Origin: Ahniella affigens | Lineage (GTDB): Bacteria; Pseudomonadota; Gammaproteobacteria; Xanthomonadales; Ahniellaceae | Reading direction: 5' to 3' | DNA length: 64,000 nucleotides | Assembly (NCBI RefSeq): GCF_003015185.1 | Contig: NZ_CP027860.1 | Coordinates: 4,206,501 to 4,270,500, forward strand | Part shown: positions 18,490-28,138 of the stretch, piece by piece | Numbering within the stretch: the first letter of the stretch is position 1 | Layout: the number at the start of each line of letters is the position of its first letter | The notes under the pieces: model-generated | The model's input: only the letters and a program-made list of their open reading frames with translations | Databases searched by the model: none | What the model was told of the DNA's origin: nothing | Program-made: the position numbers and the translations under genes

Positions 18490-20199
18490 TTAAGCAGGCA
18501 TCGTCGGCAACAGGTCCAACATTGCGACAGCATCTGCATGCAGCAAATGCCAGGTACCATCCGCGGACTCATAAACGCCGCGTGGAAACAGCGCCGCGAT
18601 CGCATCGCGCTCGACCATGGCGGCATGATGCACGGACACGAGTGCTCGTCCGCTGCGTGCGACAACCGTTTTAATATTGTGCTGACCGCCCATTGCCGTA
18701 ACCAGGGTACGAAGAACGTCGGGGTCCAGCGCCGGACGCGTCGACTGAGCGGACGCACGCGTCTGACGCGACAACGGTTGCGGCGCGCTACCCGCGTCGG
18801 TCAATCGGCTCGATTGCCAATGCGTGCGAATCTGACTGGCGATCCGATCGGCCTCAGGCCCTACAACGACTTGCAGACCCTGCTTGCCCACTTCGATCGT
18901 GCCGCGAGCACCGAGTTGCTTAAGGGCATCGCGCTGGATGCTCTGGCGATCCTTCAAGTCGAGGCGAAGTCGTGTGGTACAGGCAGAAATATCGAGGATG
19001 TTCGACGCACCGCCGAGTCCGTCGATCCAGGCTTGCGCCGCACGGCTCGGGGTGCCATCTGACGATGCCGCAGGCAAGGACGCTGTGCCTTCGGCTTCAC
19101 GGCCGGGCGTGGCCAGATTGAACCGCCGAATCGCGACGGTGAAGGCGAAGTAGTACACGAGCGCATACGCTGCACCGACCGGCAGCAGCAGCCATGGCTT
19201 TTGCGCTTTGTCCAGATTCAGCACGAAGTCCAATGCACCCGCAGAGAAGCTGAAGCCGAGGTGCACATTGAGTGCGTCCATCAAGGCCATCGAGACGCCG
19301 GTCAACAACGCATGCAGTGCATACAGCACCGGAGCCAAGAACATGAAGCTGAACTCGATCGGCTCGGTCACGCCCGTCAGGAACGACGTCAAGCCCATCG
19401 ACAGCAACATGCCGCCCACCGCTTTGCGCCGCTCGGGCCGGGCTTGTCGATACATCGCGAAACATGCAGCGGGCAATCCAAACATCATCACCGGGAAGAA
19501 TCCGGTCATGAACGCACCCGCATTCGGGTCGCCCGCAAAGAAGCGCTTCAAGTCACCGCTGACGCCCTGGAAGTCGCCAACGATGAACCAGGCCACGTTG
19601 TTCAGGATGTGGTGCAACCCGGTGACGATCAGAATGCGATTCAGCACCCCAAACACGAACAGTCCCATGCCGCCGCTCTCGATCACTGCGTGACTGAGCG
19701 CGTCCATACCGCTGTTCAGATACGGCCAGGAGAATCCGAATACGGCGGCCACCACGAGCGCCGCGCAACCCGATGCGATCGGCACAAACCGCCGGCCGCC
19801 AAAGAACGCGAGATAGGCGGGCAACTGGATGTCGCTGTAGCGGTTGTACAGCACGCCCGCGATGATGCCGGACAGTATCCCGATCGGCACCCCGAGCTTG
19901 CTGACCTCCAAGCCATCCGTTCCGAGAATCGCCGCGATGCCTTCGCTCGCAATCAGGAATCCGACGACGCCAGCCAACCCAGCGGCGCCATGATTCTCTT
20001 TTGCCAAACCCACGGCGACGCCGATCGCAAACAAGAGCCCAAGGTGCGCGAAGATCGCATTGCCAGCCGCCGATACAAACGGCAGATCGAGGAGATCGGG
20101 TTGACCAAACCTGAGCAGCAGTCCGGCCACTGGCAATACGGCGATCGGCAGCATCAACGCGCGACCAATCTGTTGGGTCGCCTGGCGCCAATCAATCAT
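18490..20199 (-). CDS. nagE: PTS N-acetylglucosamine transporter, EIIC-EIIB-EIIB*
   Basis: A 569-residue inner-membrane permease that imports GlcNAc as GlcNAc-6-phosphate. Residues 1-360 are the glucose-family EIIC domain (LMLPIAVLPVAGLLLRFG, GLHHILNN, TGVTEPIEF). Residues about 390-460 form EIIB with phospho-acceptor C407 (DISACTTRLRL). After a Ser/Gln-rich linker, residues 490-565 form a second EIIB-like domain in which the Cys is replaced by Arg (R515 in VVARSGRAL), so it should be non-catalytic. ATG 20199 has GGAG upstream and overlaps the nagF stop (ATGA). No EIIA is fused here; NagF supplies it. Confidence 0.93.
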   Translation of the reverse strand: MIDWRQATQQIGRALMLPIAVLPVAGLLLRFGQPDLLDLPFVSAAGNAIFAHLGLLFAIGVAVGLAKENHGAAGLAGVVGFLIASEGIAAILGTDGLEVSKLGVPIGILSGIIAGVLYNRYSDIQLPAYLAFFGGRRFVPIASGCAALVVAAVFGFSWPYLNSGMDALSHAVIESGGMGLFVFGVLNRILIVTGLHHILNNVAWFIVGDFQGVSGDLKRFFAGDPNAGAFMTGFFPVMMFGLPAACFAMYRQARPERRKAVGGMLLSMGLTSFLTGVTEPIEFSFMFLAPVLYALHALLTGVSMALMDALNVHLGFSFSAGALDFVLNLDKAQKPWLLLPVGAAYALVYYFAFTVAIRRFNLATPGREAEGTASLPAASSDGTPSRAAQAWIDGLGGASNILDISACTTRLRLDLKDRQSIQRDALKQLGARGTIEVGKQGLQVVVGPEADRIASQIRTHWQSSRLTDAGSAPQPLSRQTRASAQSTRPALDPDVLRTLVTAMGGQHNIKTVVARSGRALVSVHHAAMVERDAIAALFPRGVYESADGTWHLLHADAVAMLDLLPTMPA

Positions 20200-22691
20200 G
20201 GGGAGACTCCTTGCAAGGTATGACGAACGGCGCGCCGCACAGCGTCGGCAGACGGCAGACTCAGCACATCGGCCGCGAGCTGTTGACACTCAGCCAGTCG
20301 CAACTGGCGCGCCTGCTGCTTGATCCGTGGTACTTGCCTGGGCACGACCGACAGTTCAGCAACGCCAAGTCCGAGGAGGACCGGCACCGCCTCCGGATCG
20401 CCCGCGAGTCCACCGCAGACCGACACGCTACGGCCCGCCGCCAGACCTGCCTTCGCGACCATGCTGATCATCCGCAATACGGCGGGGTGCATCGCATCGA
20501 GGGCGCCCGCGAGTGCTGCGTGGCCGCGATCCATTGCGAGCACGTATTGCGAGAGATCGTTGCTGCCAATCGATAGGAACGCCGCTTCGGTGGCGAGCTG
20601 CTCGGCGAGCATGGCGGCTGCGGGCGTTTCAATCATGACGCCGAGCGACACCGGCGCGGCGATATTCAACTCGGCCACGCAAGCATCGAAGCACGCTTTG
20701 GCGGTTCGAAACTCGGACAGATCGTTGACCATCGGCAACATCACGCGCAGTGGCCCGGCAGCGGCTGCTTTCAGCGCTGCGCGGAACTGCACGGCCAACA
20801 GATCCGGATGCCGCAACGAGAAGCGCAGCCCGCGAATCCCGAGCGCTGGGTTTTCTTCGGCCGCAATCGGCAGATACGGCAACGGCTTGTCGCCGCCGAC
20901 ATCCAGCGTTCGCAGCGTCAGCATGCCGCCGTTCAGGCCTTGCACGATCCGCGTGTATTCCTGTGTCTGCTCCGCTTCGTCTGGCGCGGCACGCCGATCG
21001 AGAAACAGAAACTCGGTCCGTAGCAGCCCACAGCCATCGGCACCGTGTGCCGCCGCGGGCGCTGCTTCGTCAGCGGCACCGAGATTGGCATGCACGCGAA
21101 CAGGCACGCCGTCCTGAGTCAGCGCTGGCTTCGCGGCCTCGCGCAGCGCCACCGCGTCGCGTTCACGCTGCGCTTCCAGACGGGCGCGTGCTAAAGCGCA
21201 TTCGGCGTCGGTGGGTGTGCGGTGCAGCGCACCGCGATCGGCATCGAGGATCAGTGCCTGACCCGGTTCGATCTGCAGCACCGCGCTCCCCAGACCCATC
21301 AACGTCGGCACGCCGCGCGCGGCGGCAAGCAGCGCCACGTGGGAGCTCGGGCCGCCCCGAGCCATCGCCAATGCTGCAAGCCTGCCGAGATCGAGCTGCG
21401 CAAATTGCGAGGGCAGCAATTCGTCCGCAATGACAATCGCCTGCTCCGGTAACGGGCGATCGGGCATCGGGTCCTGCCCCAGCATGGCACGCAGCACCTG
21501 CCGTTCCAGATCAACCAAATCCGCAGCACGCTCGGCGTGTAAAGCGTGATGACTACCCTGCAGCAACGCGACATGATGACGTACTGCGAGCCGCCAGCCC
21601 GCACCGGCACTGGCGCCGGCCCGGATTTCGGCCTCCGCTCGTGACTGGAGTTCTGGGTCTGTCAGCAACACCGCGTGCGCATCCAGAATCGCGGCAAGCG
21701 CGCCGTTCGCACGCGCCCGAGTACGGGTCTGCGCGGCGGCAACCGTCGCCAGTGAATGGGCGAGTACGGCGAGCTCGGTTGTGATCGCACCCGCGCGGGC
21801 GGGCACTTCCAATTCGGGCTCGACGAGTCGGTACGCCACACCGACTGCCAATCCACGAACCGCGATGATGCCCAACAATGCATCGGTCTGTGCGGCTGGC
21901 GCGACCGGCAGCGTCTCTGCTGGCGTCGTCAAAGCGGCCAGTGGCACCAGCTGATGACGCAGTTGCTGCAACGCCGCCTCGGCGTCCGGGCCTTCGGCCA
22001 ACACTTCAACCTCGTCCTGACACACCAGCCCGAGACTCATCAACGCGATTGCCGAACGCGCATTCGCATCGCGGCCGCGATGAATCACCCGTACATCAGC
22101 CTGCAGTGACTTCAAGCTCGACACCAGTTGCGCCGCGGGACGCGCATGCAAGCCGTGCTCGAATGGAATCCGAAAACACTGACGTGCCGTAGTGGCGACG
22201 ATGGCATTTGCAGCGACTGATTTCTCGGCAGTCTCAGGCTCCGACTCGATGGCAAACAGCGCATCGCCGCGCTGCACGGGCCTCGGTGTCGGCAGATCGA
22301 TGATCTGACCACCCGAGACCAGCAGAATCGGTGTGGCGGTGCTGGGCGCTTCGCGGGCGATCAAGTCCAGATCGAAACGCAACAGACAATCACCCTGACG
22401 CACTTCCTGACCATCCTGCACACAACACTCGAACCCGCTTCCATGCAGGTTCACGGTATCGATTCCGACGTGCATCAGCACGTCCATGCCGCCCGCCACC
22501 CGGAGCGTCAGCGCGTGCCGGGCCGCGCCCATCAAGATGACGGTGCCGTCGGCGGGTGCGTACAGGGCGTCATCCAACGGCTCGATCGCCAGTCCGGGAC
22601 CCGCGAGCCCTGTACTGAACACCGCGTCAGCCACTTCACTCAAGGGCAGCAGCCATCCGGCGCAGGGTGCCCGCAATTGCACGCGACTCAT
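20196..22691 (-). CDS. nagF: Fused PTS EIIA(Glc-type)-HPr-Enzyme I
   Basis: An 831-residue cytoplasmic phosphotransferase relay passing phosphate from PEP to NagE. The EIIA domain (1-150) has catalytic H74 in MHVGID. HPr (about 172-255) has H182 in HGLHARPAA and a serine at 213 where regulatory Ser46 sits. Enzyme I (about 270-831) has H451 in GGPSSHVALL, the TEFLFLDR and GGDKPLPY motifs, and GSNDLSQY. This architecture matches NagF of Pseudomonas. ATG 22691 overlaps the hexosaminidase stop by four bases (ATGA), and its own stop overlaps nagE the same way, so the three genes are translationally coupled. Confidence 0.94.
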   Translation of the reverse strand: MSRVQLRAPCAGWLLPLSEVADAVFSTGLAGPGLAIEPLDDALYAPADGTVILMGAARHALTLRVAGGMDVLMHVGIDTVNLHGSGFECCVQDGQEVRQGDCLLRFDLDLIAREAPSTATPILLVSGGQIIDLPTPRPVQRGDALFAIESEPETAEKSVAANAIVATTARQCFRIPFEHGLHARPAAQLVSSLKSLQADVRVIHRGRDANARSAIALMSLGLVCQDEVEVLAEGPDAEAALQQLRHQLVPLAALTTPAETLPVAPAAQTDALLGIIAVRGLAVGVAYRLVEPELEVPARAGAITTELAVLAHSLATVAAAQTRTRARANGALAAILDAHAVLLTDPELQSRAEAEIRAGASAGAGWRLAVRHHVALLQGSHHALHAERAADLVDLERQVLRAMLGQDPMPDRPLPEQAIVIADELLPSQFAQLDLGRLAALAMARGGPSSHVALLAAARGVPTLMGLGSAVLQIEPGQALILDADRGALHRTPTDAECALARARLEAQRERDAVALREAAKPALTQDGVPVRVHANLGAADEAAPAAAHGADGCGLLRTEFLFLDRRAAPDEAEQTQEYTRIVQGLNGGMLTLRTLDVGGDKPLPYLPIAAEENPALGIRGLRFSLRHPDLLAVQFRAALKAAAAGPLRVMLPMVNDLSEFRTAKACFDACVAELNIAAPVSLGVMIETPAAAMLAEQLATEAAFLSIGSNDLSQYVLAMDRGHAALAGALDAMHPAVLRMISMVAKAGLAAGRSVSVCGGLAGDPEAVPVLLGLGVAELSVVPRQVPRIKQQARQLRLAECQQLAADVLSLPSADAVRRAVRHTLQGVSP

Positions 22692-24931
22692 CGTGGACTC
22701 CAGCGAATGCGATCGATCACCCAGACTGGTTCCAGTTGCGCCTGCGCAAACTGCAGACATACATCGTCGTCCTCTGCGAGCGTCGGAAGCTCGGTCAATA
22801 GCAATGCGGTGACACCCGGATTGCTGAGTGCAGCCTGCAACGACCAACGATGCAATTCTGGCCCCTGACAACTACCCCGGCGCATGACGAGCTCTGGAAA
22901 CGTCGACTGCGGTGACTCGAACCGGATCTGATCCTTGGCCGCGCCAATCTGGAAGTTGAATGGCACCTGGCCAATGTCGATCTGGACGGCGGCCGCTTTG
23001 GTCAGCGGCGCCTTGGGCCAGATCCAGCATGGGTGTTGAATATCAACGGCAAAGCGTGCGCGCGCGCCAGCAAACGGGGCGTCGTCTTCGAGGTGGATCG
23101 GTATCGCGTCGCCACAGAGCTTCAGCGACGCACTGGTGCGCAACCAGCGCTCGGCACCCGGCTCGAGTTGTCGCACGCGCGAGATCGGTTGGTCGCCCAA
23201 ATAGGTTTGGGCGTAGATCGTTCCAGGACGTTTCGCCAACGCTTGCCATGTGGGATCGCGCGCCGTCACCGTGGCGCTGCTGCTGACGCGGATCGTGCCG
23301 AACTGCACTTGATTGACGACCATCGTCTCGCCTGCGGCGTCCGTCTCGACACGTGGTGCAAACGCGCTGTCGGCATAGGCGAGATGCAAGCGGTCATAGA
23401 TCGCAAACGACGCGGGCAACCGCTTCAGAAAGCCTTGCCAGTCCTTCTGCGCCGACTGGGTCCAAGCTACTTCCGCGAGTGCCGCCAAACGCGGGAACGC
23501 CATGTGTGCCATTCGGTCTTCGGTGCGAATATGTTCGCTCCAGAGGTTGGCTTGAATGCCGAGCACGTGTTGCCGCTTATCGGCTGCGATCCCCTTCGGC
23601 ATGGGGTTGAACGCATAGACCGATGCGAGTGTGACCTGGCGGACGCGGCCGGGCGGTTCATCGCTGGCATCAGACTGACTGTTGTCCAGATACAGATCAG
23701 GCCACGGCGATAACACGGTGTCGTGGCCCTTCGCGGCAGCTTGCAAGCCCCCATCAATGCCGCGCCAGCTCATGATGACGGCCCCCGGATCAAGTGCGGG
23801 GCTGAGCATTTCGTCCCATCCGATCAAACGGCGCCCGGAGTTGGCAACGAATTGGGCGAGCGGCTCCGTGTAGGCCGCTTGCAAGGTGGCGCGGTCATCG
23901 CGTCCCAATCGGGCGATCAATGTCTGCCCGGCTGGCGATTGGCGCCATTGCGTCGCGTCCAGTTCGTCGCCACCGACATGCAGGTAATGGCTCGGAAACA
24001 CCGCCATCACTTCGCGCAAAACGTTCTCGACAAACGTCTGCGTCGTGGGCTCCAAACTCAGGAGATTCTGATAGATGCCCCAATCGGCGGGAACCGCTTT
24101 GACACTGCCCGGAATCGCGCCAAGTTCGGGGTAGGCGGCGATGATGGCACTGGCGTGCGCCGGCACGTCGATCTCGGGAACGATCAAGATCCCGCGCGCG
24201 GCGGCATAGGCCGCCAGTTCGCGCGCCTCGGCTTGGGTGTAGAACCCGCCGTATGAGCGCGGCTGCCCGGAATCGTCCGTGCCCGCGGCGCCAGCCGGGA
24301 CACGGAATGCCCCGACTTCCGTCAGCCTTGGATACTGTTTGATCTCCAAGCGCCAGCCCTGGTCGTCGGTCAGATGCCAATGCAACACATTGAGCCGGTG
24401 CCAAGCCATGGCATCGATGAAGCGCTTGATGAAGTCGACGGATTGCATGTGCCGGGCTGAATCGAGCAGCGCGCCACGCCAGCGAAATCGCGGCGCATCG
24501 ACGATTTGCTCTGCAGGCAGTGACCCACCGTCAGCCGAGCACAACAATTGCAGAAACGTATTGGCCGCCTGATGCAGGCCTGCGGCGTGCCGCGCCGAGA
24601 GCAGAACGCGCTCCGGTTCGATCGTAATCCGATACGACTCGTCGGAGTCGCCAATCGCCAGAACGGCAAGGTCGATGCGCTTTTGCGCGGGCGCGTCCGG
24701 GTTCAGCGGAATCGTTCGGTCGCAGAGCGCCATCGCCCGCTGCGCGAGTGTTTCGGCGATGGCCGCCGCGGCAGGATCTTGGGCCCGGAACGCGGCATCG
24801 CGAAGATCGAACGCACCGGCTTGCTCGGTGCGCTGATTCGGCTGCGGCACGATCGGCAAACTGGCCGCCTGTACGAACCAGACCACCATTGCGAGCGTTC
24901 CGAACAGAAAGCTTTTTTGTAATCCAGACAT
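22688..24931 (-). CDS. nahA: Beta-N-acetylhexosaminidase, glycoside hydrolase family 20
   Basis: A 747-residue secreted enzyme releasing GlcNAc from chitobiose and related oligosaccharides. A signal peptide (MSGLQKSFLFGTLAMVVWFVQAAS) is followed by a GH20b-type domain to about 145, then the GH20 barrel: RWRGALLDSARH, WHLTDDQGWRLEI and the catalytic pair D322-E323 in HVGGDE. A C-terminal beta-rich region follows. ATG 24931 is preferred over an in-frame TTG two codons upstream. It is first in the coupled nahA-nagF-nagE unit, where its product feeds the PTS. Confidence 0.94.
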   Translation of the reverse strand: MSGLQKSFLFGTLAMVVWFVQAASLPIVPQPNQRTEQAGAFDLRDAAFRAQDPAAAAIAETLAQRAMALCDRTIPLNPDAPAQKRIDLAVLAIGDSDESYRITIEPERVLLSARHAAGLHQAANTFLQLLCSADGGSLPAEQIVDAPRFRWRGALLDSARHMQSVDFIKRFIDAMAWHRLNVLHWHLTDDQGWRLEIKQYPRLTEVGAFRVPAGAAGTDDSGQPRSYGGFYTQAEARELAAYAAARGILIVPEIDVPAHASAIIAAYPELGAIPGSVKAVPADWGIYQNLLSLEPTTQTFVENVLREVMAVFPSHYLHVGGDELDATQWRQSPAGQTLIARLGRDDRATLQAAYTEPLAQFVANSGRRLIGWDEMLSPALDPGAVIMSWRGIDGGLQAAAKGHDTVLSPWPDLYLDNSQSDASDEPPGRVRQVTLASVYAFNPMPKGIAADKRQHVLGIQANLWSEHIRTEDRMAHMAFPRLAALAEVAWTQSAQKDWQGFLKRLPASFAIYDRLHLAYADSAFAPRVETDAAGETMVVNQVQFGTIRVSSSATVTARDPTWQALAKRPGTIYAQTYLGDQPISRVRQLEPGAERWLRTSASLKLCGDAIPIHLEDDAPFAGARARFAVDIQHPCWIWPKAPLTKAAAVQIDIGQVPFNFQIGAAKDQIRFESPQSTFPELVMRRGSCQGPELHRWSLQAALSNPGVTALLLTELPTLAEDDDVCLQFAQAQLEPVWVIDRIRWSPR

Positions 24932-25034
24932 CGACAATCACCGTGGGCGCAGCATTCGGGCGGTCGCGTCGATCTTATCCAGCGTTGCCGGATGTACAAG
25001 CAGCGCGCGACGTGCGCCCGACGTGGTTGGGCCT

Positions 25035-25061
25035 AAAAAAAGAGCCCGGTATCCCGGGCTC
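25035..25061 (-). terminator. Rho-independent terminator after the TonB receptor gene
   Basis: On the minus strand GAGCCCGG-GATA-CCGGGCTC (25061-25042) is followed by seven T (25041-25035). It lies 75 bases downstream of the receptor stop codon and should separate the receptor from nahA-nagF-nagE. Confidence 0.85.
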
Positions 25062-25077
25062 GGAACTGAGAAAGCGA

Positions 25078-25116
25078 TGCCGGTGGATGAGGATCTTGGG
25101 GAGGTATCCACCGGCA
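25078..25116. repeat. 11-bp-stem inverted repeat between receptor and hexosaminidase genes
   Basis: TGCCGGTGGAT (25078-25088) pairs perfectly with ATCCACCGGCA (25106-25116) across a 17-base loop. It lies between the receptor stop and the intrinsic terminator, so it could protect the 3' end of the receptor mRNA. Confidence 0.7.
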
Positions 25117-25136
25117 CCTAATGCATCCATCCGTTC

Positions 25137-27857
25137 TCAGAATCCCACACGCACACCAAAGTAGAACTGGCGACCGTTGCGATAGAACGCACGCGGCTGA
25201 TCCTCATTCATGCCGTAATACTTGAGGATCGGATCATTGAGGTTCAGACCTTCGAGCGTGAAGGTGACATGGTCATTGAGGCGATACGACGCCGACGCCG
25301 ACACCGTGGCGGTCGCATTCTGATATTGCGGTGAGCTGCGATCGAGGCCAACGAAGAAGTCCGAGCGACGGCTGTACGACAAGCGCGCGTTGAAGCGCTC
25401 GTTTTCGTAGTAGGCGCCAAAGTTGTAAGTGTTCTTCGATGCACCAACCAGATCAGCACCGTTGTCTTCCTCAGCGTCGGCAAACGTATAGTTCGCGAAC
25501 GCGCCAAAGTCACCGGCAATCGGGCCTTGCCAGGCGAGTTCAAATCCTTGCACCGAGCCTGACGTGTTGACTGGTGCCGAGATCGTGTACGTCGCGAAGC
25601 CACCCGTACGGATGTTGAGCAGTGAGGTCTGATACGTACCAAACCCGACGTAGTTGTCGAGATCCATGTAGTACACGCCACCAGACAATAAACCGCGCGG
25701 GCTGTAATACCACTCGAGCGCCGCATCGAAGTTGTTCGAACGGATCGGTTCCAGTTCCGGATTGCCGCCGTTGCCCGTCAGCGTGGTGTCATCCGCCGTC
25801 AAGGCGCCACCGAGCGCGCTGAAGTCGGGGCGTGCCATCGTGCGTGACGCCGCGATACGGCCGACGAGATCGTCAGTCAGGTCCCAACGCAGATTCAGGC
25901 TTGGCAGAATGTCGTGATACGTATTCTTGACCGGCAGTTGGTAGTAGGAACCAAATGCCGACGTCGTGATCGCACCGGCCACCGAACACGGCGCCAACGG
26001 TGCGCAGACCGAGCCCGGGATGGCGACGTTGGTCAGCACTTCTTCTTCCGTGCGCACAAACCGCACGCCCACGTTGCCACTGAAGGTGTCGGTGCCAAAC
26101 GAGCCCATTACGTAGGCGGCCGTGTTCTGCTCTTCGATTGCAAACTCACCCGGCCAATAGTCGCGCGTCTCTGGATCGCGATTCGAGAAGATGTCGCCCC
26201 AACGCTCCAGTTCAGCCGGCGACAGCTGCCACACGTTGCGCGGGAAATTGCCGCCCAAGCCGGAGCCGAAATCGCCCGGATACGTCTCGCCGTTCCAATT
26301 TGGCAGGTTCGCCGGATTGAACGGATCTGCGGCCCAATTCGGGCCCTGCGCGACCTGTTCGGTATCGCGATCGTGACCGGCGTAACGCACACCGAACTTC
26401 AGCGTGTTGAAGACGCCATCGAGCGCGTATTCGCCGTCCAGCTGCGCATATTGTTCTTTGTCGTTGGTCTTGGCCGGGCTGGCGCCGAAGATCCAGTCCA
26501 GGCTGGTGCCGGCGAAGTTGCTGACATCGCCACTCGGAAAGCTGACATCGGCCGCACTGCCAATGCCATGGAACGTGTATGCCGCGCCCGTATTGAACAC
26601 ATCACCTTCGAATACTGCTTGCTTCGGCGTGACACCGTTGCCTTCGCTATAGCCAAACTTCCCGGCGACGCTGAAGCGATCGGTCGCCAGCCAGTTGACG
26701 TCGAGATTCAGGAAGTCGGTATCGGAGTAGGCGCCCGGACGATAGATCTGATCAACGATCGCATACTGGGCGCGGTTCGCGTCGGTCCCGACGTTGTTCC
26801 AGGTCGCCGAAACGAGCGTCCCGTTGCGGACGGTGTAGCTGTCCGGAATGCGGTTGTCGGTGCCGATCACGCGACTGCCCCAGAACATCCAATTGCGATT
26901 GAAGTTGCTCGCGTTCAACTTGCTCTTGAAGTAGTTGAGATCGATGTCCAGGTTGTCGGTCGGCTTGAACTGCAAATCCAACACGCCGCCTTTGCGCTCG
27001 CGCTTCTGTTCGAACAACGCCGAGCCAATCAACGTCGGATACCAAACATTGGCCAGGTCGGGACGCGCCTGCGCAAGTGCGCTCGTTGGCGCGATTTGGG
27101 AATAGCCCAGGATCTCTTGACCATCGCGACGCAGCGAGCGCTTTTCGTCGAACAATTGCAGCAGCGCGCCAAAGGTGCCCGCTTCGTTTTTCCAGTTGCC
27201 GAGCACGCTGAACTGCGGCTCCGTGTCGCCTGGCAGATCGGAATAGACACCCTGCAGGCTCGCTTCGAGCGTGGTCGCGTTCTTGAAATCCAGCGGCTTT
27301 CGGGTCGCGATGTCGACCGCACCAGCAACGCCACCCTCGACGAGGTCAGCCGTCGCACTCTTGCGAACAGTCACCTTGCCGACGATTTCGGACGGCAACA
27401 TCGAATAGCTGACGCTACGACCCACCAGACCGACCTGGTCGAGCACAAACCAATCGCCCGACGCCACGGCGTGGCCATTGATCAAGGTCTGCGTCAGACT
27501 CGGATTCGTGCCTCGCAGACTGACGCGATCGTTTTCGTCAAATCCACCCGAGCCACCCGATTGCGATTGGGTGGTGACGCCCGGCACGCGCTGCAGCGAG
27601 TCGGCGACATTCTTGTCCGGCATCTTGCCAATGTCTTCGGCCGTGATCACTTCGGACACGGTGTCGGCGTCGCGCTTGTCAGACAGCGATTTCTCCAAGG
27701 AGGAACTGATGCCACGGACGACCATGGCTTCGAGTTCGGTGGCCTCTTCTGGTTTGGCCTTGCCGGAATCGTCAGTTTCGGCGGCGGATGTGCCGAATGC
27801 GGCACTGAGCAGCGCGACGGAAACCGCCACTGCGATCGTATTGCGCTTGAATGTCAT
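25137..27857 (-). CDS. TonB-dependent outer-membrane receptor (probably for chito-oligosaccharides)
   Basis: A 906-residue outer-membrane active transporter. It has a signal peptide (MTFKRNTIAVAVSVALLSAAFGTSAAE), a TonB-box-like segment (ATELEAMVVRG), a plug domain with MPDKNVADSLQRVPGV, VSLRGTNPSLTQTLINGH and EGGVAGAVDIATRKP, and a 22-strand barrel ending in an aromatic residue (QFYFGVRVGF). The start at ATG 27857 has a strong GGAGGAAGG. The plug signature is that of the large carbohydrate-receptor group in Xanthomonadales. The substrate is inferred from the neighbouring GlcNAc genes. It is transcribed divergently from nagR. Confidence 0.93.
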   Translation of the reverse strand: MTFKRNTIAVAVSVALLSAAFGTSAAETDDSGKAKPEEATELEAMVVRGISSSLEKSLSDKRDADTVSEVITAEDIGKMPDKNVADSLQRVPGVTTQSQSGGSGGFDENDRVSLRGTNPSLTQTLINGHAVASGDWFVLDQVGLVGRSVSYSMLPSEIVGKVTVRKSATADLVEGGVAGAVDIATRKPLDFKNATTLEASLQGVYSDLPGDTEPQFSVLGNWKNEAGTFGALLQLFDEKRSLRRDGQEILGYSQIAPTSALAQARPDLANVWYPTLIGSALFEQKRERKGGVLDLQFKPTDNLDIDLNYFKSKLNASNFNRNWMFWGSRVIGTDNRIPDSYTVRNGTLVSATWNNVGTDANRAQYAIVDQIYRPGAYSDTDFLNLDVNWLATDRFSVAGKFGYSEGNGVTPKQAVFEGDVFNTGAAYTFHGIGSAADVSFPSGDVSNFAGTSLDWIFGASPAKTNDKEQYAQLDGEYALDGVFNTLKFGVRYAGHDRDTEQVAQGPNWAADPFNPANLPNWNGETYPGDFGSGLGGNFPRNVWQLSPAELERWGDIFSNRDPETRDYWPGEFAIEEQNTAAYVMGSFGTDTFSGNVGVRFVRTEEEVLTNVAIPGSVCAPLAPCSVAGAITTSAFGSYYQLPVKNTYHDILPSLNLRWDLTDDLVGRIAASRTMARPDFSALGGALTADDTTLTGNGGNPELEPIRSNNFDAALEWYYSPRGLLSGGVYYMDLDNYVGFGTYQTSLLNIRTGGFATYTISAPVNTSGSVQGFELAWQGPIAGDFGAFANYTFADAEEDNGADLVGASKNTYNFGAYYENERFNARLSYSRRSDFFVGLDRSSPQYQNATATVSASASYRLNDHVTFTLEGLNLNDPILKYYGMNEDQPRAFYRNGRQFYFGVRVGF

Positions 27858-28138
27858 AACCTTCCTCCAGAGGGGTTGAGCTGTACCCAGTTGTGCCGTG
27901 CCCGGCGCGTGTCGATGAGCCCGACAATGCCGATCCCTGACCGGTGCAAGTAAGGGATAGATACCAAAGCAATGCCAGATGCAAAACGTGACAATACCTA
28001 TACCGTACCATTTTAACGAATGCAATGCTAAAGTGGCCTCGAAGTGGTCATTTTCGATGGTGCGCTGCGCCATTTGTGGTTCAGAGTGAAATTTTCCCAG
28101 ACTTGTGGTACTAAATTGGTTCTATTGAGAATTAACCC
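27858..28138. promoter_or_regulatory. Divergent control region of the GlcNAc locus with candidate NagR half-sites
   Basis: This 281-base A/T-richer region must hold both the receptor and nagR promoters. TGGTAC occurs on the plus strand at 28106-28111 (TGGTACTAAATTGGTTCTATTG, about 30 bases before the nagR ATG). It also occurs on the minus strand at 28010-28005, followed there by GGTATAGGTATTG. The two copies share TGGTAC and a trailing TATTG. GntR/HutC-type regulators often use TGGT/ACCA half-sites, so these are candidate operators for the adjacent regulator. No clear sigma-70 hexamers were assigned. Confidence 0.4.
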
